DNA from: an uncultured Phocaeicola sp.
Lineage (GTDB): Bacteria; Bacteroidota; Bacteroidia; Bacteroidales; Bacteroidaceae
NCBI GenBank assembly: GCA_944320815.1
Contig: CALUIZ010000003.1
Coordinates: forward strand, 1-64,000
Length of the DNA stretch: 64,000 nucleotides
Reading direction: 5' to 3'
In this document: piece by piece, positions 61,049 through 64,000 of the stretch
Layout: each line of letters begins with the position of its first letter
Numbering within the stretch: the first letter of the stretch is position 1
The notes under the pieces: model-generated
Seen by the model: the letters and a program-made list of their open reading frames with translations, nothing else
What the model was told of the DNA's origin: nothing
Databases searched by the model: none
Translations under genes and position numbers: made by a program

Positions 61049-62641
61049 ATGAAAATATACAGCTATTTATCAGCAGCTTTTTTGGCCGGAATGGCAGTTA
61101 TGACTTCCTGTACCAAGGAGGAAGGTCTGGGAGGTGATGTCGCTTCGCAGGGCTTGCAGATTACGGTGTCTGCCGCCGGTTTTGAAAATGTGGACGGCAG
61201 CCGTACCATCGACAACGACCTTACCACTTATTTCGCGAGCGGTGACGCAATCGGTGTGTTTGCTGTGCGCGGAGGAGAAATTGTGGAAGGCATCGAGAAC
61301 CGCAAGTTCACTTATAACGGTGTGTCGTGGGATCTGGAAGGCGACGCGATAGAATATAAGGGTACGGAATTCAGCTCGATGAAGTTCTATGGCTATTATC
61401 CGTATGACGCTGACATCACAATCGGTGCAGGTCAGGAGTTTGATCCGGCCAAGTCGAACGAGATTCCGGAAGGTGATCCGTTTGAAAACTATGTGAGCCG
61501 CTGGACCGTAGGAAACGACCAGAGCGAAAACTACAGCAGCTATGACCTGATGACCAGCGTAAGCTCGGCCGAGGGAGAACGTCTGCAGGGAAAGGTGTCG
61601 TTCACGATGCAGCACCGCATGGCACTTGCTTCTGTAAAGATGCCGACTTTGGTATGGGACTTTACAAATGCAGGAGTGGACGACTATAATCTGGAAATCA
61701 CCCCGTTAACGTTCACAATGAACGGAGAGGAAGCTCAGGCACGCTATGACGAGACTACGGGCACTTACCGTATGCTGGTGAAGCCGGGACGCGATTTCAC
61801 TGTCGGAGGTACATACCAGGGTGCCGAGCAGGTGATGCAGTTCAACCACACGGCCAATCTGGAAAGCGGCAAGGCTACACAGTATAACATTGTGGATAAC
61901 AGCAAGAAGACTTACACATTGAATGTCGGTGACTTCTTCTGCGCGGACGGAACAATTACGAGCGGTGAGGAAGATGCTCCTGAAAATGCGATAGGTATCG
62001 TTACATATATCGGTAATCCTCAGCCGCATGTGACTCATCCGGACAACAACACGGAAATGACGGATGCATTGTTCCGTGATTATCCGAACTGTACTCACGG
62101 ACTGGTCGTTGCACTGGACGATTCTCAGGGCACTACAAGCCAGTTCAGCGGCAAGGGACTTTTCAGCACTTGGTTCTCCGGCAATGAAGAGTGGAGCGGC
62201 AAGTTTGTAGGCTGTAACACAGGTAACTCAACCAGTCCGATTGATATGTTCCCGGGTTATCAGGGATACAATAACACTACACTGCTGACCATGTGTTATG
62301 AAAGCGGTTCCACTACGCCTTGTGACCCTGCCTATACTTATATCATGGCCTACAGGGAGGCTGTCGCTGTGCCTTCTGTGGCTTCTGTATGGTATATTCC
62401 GAGCTTGGCCGAACTGCAGCTGATTTATGATAATATAGGAGATGTAAATGCAGGAATACGCGCTGCCGGAGGAACGGAACTTACTTCTACCGCAACAGGA
62501 GTCTTGACAGGCTTCTACTGGAGCAGCAACGAACGTAATGATTCGTTCATGTGGCTGCATCACATGGATGGAGGACCGGAGTTCCTGAACCGTGAACGTG
62601 GTTCGCGTGCCGGTTATTTCCGCATGATGCTTGCATTCTAA
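61049..62641 (+). CDS. Fimbrillin family lipoprotein with a DUF1566-like C-terminal domain
   Basis: This 530-residue lipoprotein (lipobox MTSC, Cys21) has N-terminal fimbrillin-like domains (SGDAIGVFAVRGGE, MKFYGYYPYDADI, FTMQHRMALASVKM). The C-terminal region (about 295-530) contains VASVWYIPSLAELQLIYDNI and TGFYWSSNERNDS, resembling the DUF1566/fibrobacter-type lectin-like modules. It precedes the SusC gene by 31 bp and probably forms a surface complex with it. Ligand unknown. Confidence 0.83.
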   Translation: MKIYSYLSAAFLAGMAVMTSCTKEEGLGGDVASQGLQITVSAAGFENVDGSRTIDNDLTTYFASGDAIGVFAVRGGEIVEGIENRKFTYNGVSWDLEGDAIEYKGTEFSSMKFYGYYPYDADITIGAGQEFDPAKSNEIPEGDPFENYVSRWTVGNDQSENYSSYDLMTSVSSAEGERLQGKVSFTMQHRMALASVKMPTLVWDFTNAGVDDYNLEITPLTFTMNGEEAQARYDETTGTYRMLVKPGRDFTVGGTYQGAEQVMQFNHTANLESGKATQYNIVDNSKKTYTLNVGDFFCADGTITSGEEDAPENAIGIVTYIGNPQPHVTHPDNNTEMTDALFRDYPNCTHGLVVALDDSQGTTSQFSGKGLFSTWFSGNEEWSGKFVGCNTGNSTSPIDMFPGYQGYNNTTLLTMCYESGSTTPCDPAYTYIMAYREAVAVPSVASVWYIPSLAELQLIYDNIGDVNAGIRAAGGTELTSTATGVLTGFYWSSNERNDSFMWLHHMDGGPEFLNRERGSRAGYFRMMLAF

Positions 62642-62672
62642 AAACTTATGTTAATCAAGAAGACACTAACTT

Positions 62673-64000
62673 ATGAATAAGAAAAACTATATAAAAGTCA
62701 CCGCTCTGCCGATGGCCCTGTTTTTCTCTGCCTTAGCCGTTGCGCCGTTTTTCGGTAGTCAGGCTTATGCCGCTGTGGAAGCCACGCAGCAGCAGGCGAC
62801 GATAAAGGGTACGGTGGTCGACAGCAACGGTGAACCCGTAATCGGGGCGAGCGTCGTCATCGAGGGTACCACTACGGGTACCATTACCGATATCGACGGT
62901 GTGTTTATGCTGAACTGTCAGCCGGGCACGAAACTTCAGATTTCGTTTATCGGATACACCACAAAGACGGTGCCGGCCAAGGCAGACATGAAGGTGGTGA
63001 TGGAAGACGACAGCCAGATGCTTCAGGAAGTGCAGGTCGTGGCCTACGGTGTACAGAAGAAGGTGACCGTGACCGGTGCAATCTCCAGTGTCGGCTCTGA
63101 AGAACTGACCCGTACTCCGGTAAGTTCCGTAAACAACGTCCTCGGCGGTCAGATGACCGGTTTGACCACCGTGCAGTATTCCGGTGAGCCGGGTTCGGAT
63201 GCGGCCGACATATTCGTGCGTGGTAAGGCCACGTTCAACGATTCGTCTCCGCTGATTCAGGTGGACGGTGTGGAACGAAGCATGAGCGACATCGACCCGA
63301 ATGAAATTGAAAGCGTGACCGTGCTGAAGGACGCTTCGGCTACTGCCGTGTTCGGTATCCGTGGTGCGAACGGTGTGATCCTGATCACCACTAAGCGCGG
63401 TAAGGAAGGAAAGGCAACCGTCACGTTCAACACCTCTGCCAGTATCCTCCAGCCGACCAAGATGGTGGAACAGGCCAATTCATACGAATATGCCACGTTC
63501 TATAACCAGCTGATGATAAACGACGGGGCGGCTCCGAGATTTTCGGATGTACTGGTCCAGAAGTTTAAGGATCATTCCGACCCGATTCTTTATCCGGATA
63601 CCCGCTGGGCGGATTATATCATGAAGAACATGGCTTTGCAGACCCAGCATAACCTGAGTATTTCCGGAGGTACTGACAGGGTGCGTTATTTCATTTCTGC
63701 CGGTGCCTATACGCAGGGCGGTCTGTTCCAGAATTTTGAGCTTCCGTACGATGTAAGTTATTCTTACAAGCGTTTCAACTATCGTGCCAACTTCGATATT
63801 GACGTGACGAAGACCACGTTGCTGTCGTTCAATCTGGCCGGCAACGTCGACAATTCCTATAAGCCGCATACGAGCCAGGGAGTTTCCGGTATGATTAAGA
63901 ATATGTACTATGCCACTCCTTTCTCCAGCCCGGGAATCGTGGACGGAGTCGGATATGTGGTGACCGCACAGGATTACGGAGGTGAAGACGGCCTTCCTTT
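62673..64000 (+). CDS. SusC/RagA family TonB-linked outer-membrane protein, 5' part
   Basis: The first 442 codons (the gene continues past the window) give a signal peptide (MNKKNYIKVTALPMALFF), then a carboxypeptidase-regulatory-like domain (IKGTVVDSNGEPVIGASVVI). The SusC TonB box region follows (LQEVQVVAYGVQKKVTVTGA) with the plug domain (VRGKATFNDSSPLIQVDGVE, DASATAVFGIRGANGVILIT). It imports oligosaccharides or other bulky ligands. A SusD partner, if present, would be beyond the window edge. It follows the second fimbrillin gene by 31 bp. Confidence 0.95.
   Translation, partial: MNKKNYIKVTALPMALFFSALAVAPFFGSQAYAAVEATQQQATIKGTVVDSNGEPVIGASVVIEGTTTGTITDIDGVFMLNCQPGTKLQISFIGYTTKTVPAKADMKVVMEDDSQMLQEVQVVAYGVQKKVTVTGAISSVGSEELTRTPVSSVNNVLGGQMTGLTTVQYSGEPGSDAADIFVRGKATFNDSSPLIQVDGVERSMSDIDPNEIESVTVLKDASATAVFGIRGANGVILITTKRGKEGKATVTFNTSASILQPTKMVEQANSYEYATFYNQLMINDGAAPRFSDVLVQKFKDHSDPILYPDTRWADYIMKNMALQTQHNLSISGGTDRVRYFISAGAYTQGGLFQNFELPYDVSYSYKRFNYRANFDIDVTKTTLLSFNLAGNVDNSYKPHTSQGVSGMIKNMYYATPFSSPGIVDGVGYVVTAQDYGGEDGLP

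Overview
The window looks like a chromosomal segment from a gut Bacteroidales, most likely Bacteroides or Phocaeicola. The evidence is a SusC-type TonB-linked receptor, several fimbrillin-like lipoproteins, Bacteroidota-restricted families (DUF4954, DUF6175, DUF5689, TlpA/DUF4369), Bacteroides-type promoters (-33 TTTG, 19-21 nt spacer, -7 TAnnTTTG) and starts that mostly lack strong Shine-Dalgarno sequences. The species cannot be fixed from sequence reading alone.

Layout. 1-3,090: the 5' end of pnp, a thioredoxin-fold lipoprotein that lacks CXXC, greA and a HIT protein. 3,088-11,978: a minus-strand run of five exported or outer-membrane proteins (fimbrillin/NUC1 nuclease lipoprotein, fimbrillin/lamin-tail lipoprotein, TonB-dependent receptor, DUF5689 lipoprotein, exported endonuclease/exonuclease/phosphatase protein) that reads as an extracellular nucleic-acid capture system. 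12,585-16,345: an auto-inhibited class II Fic protein, a GH33 sialidase and a sugar O-acetyltransferase. 16,598-23,132: seven co-directional genes for envelope proteins of unknown function (two paralogous small proteins, DUF6175, a WG-repeat protein, a small outer-membrane barrel and others), which is the best candidate here for an undescribed system. 23,395-26,405: Crp/Fnr regulator, NUDIX hydrolase, acetyltransferase and a HAD-GNAT fusion. 26,576-47,732: mostly core genes (hflX, DUF4954, fumarase, ABC-F, M13 and M49 peptidases, AspT-like transporter, recQ, a Fur-family regulator, purA).

47,914-55,469: a compact type II-C CRISPR-Cas locus lying between a tRNA-Arg(ACG) and a tRNA-Pro(GGG) gene. 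It has 22 identical 36-bp repeats plus one degenerate terminal repeat, a leader, cas2, cas1 and a catalytically intact 1,221-residue cas9, all oriented on the minus strand. A tracrRNA can be read on the plus strand just upstream of cas9, complete with promoter, anti-repeat, hairpins and terminator. A decayed lipoprotein-like gene borders the array.

55,889-56,975 carries rpsF-rpsR-rplI. 57,263-59,389 carries an FprA-type flavodiiron protein and a YhcC-type radical SAM protein on the minus strand. The window ends with two fimbrillin-family lipoproteins and the start of a SusC/RagA receptor (59,927-64,000).

Two sorts of intergenic repeat recur: a REP-like element carrying the GTCATTCTGAAC..GAAG motif, and a GC-rich hairpin with a CGGGCTGT core.
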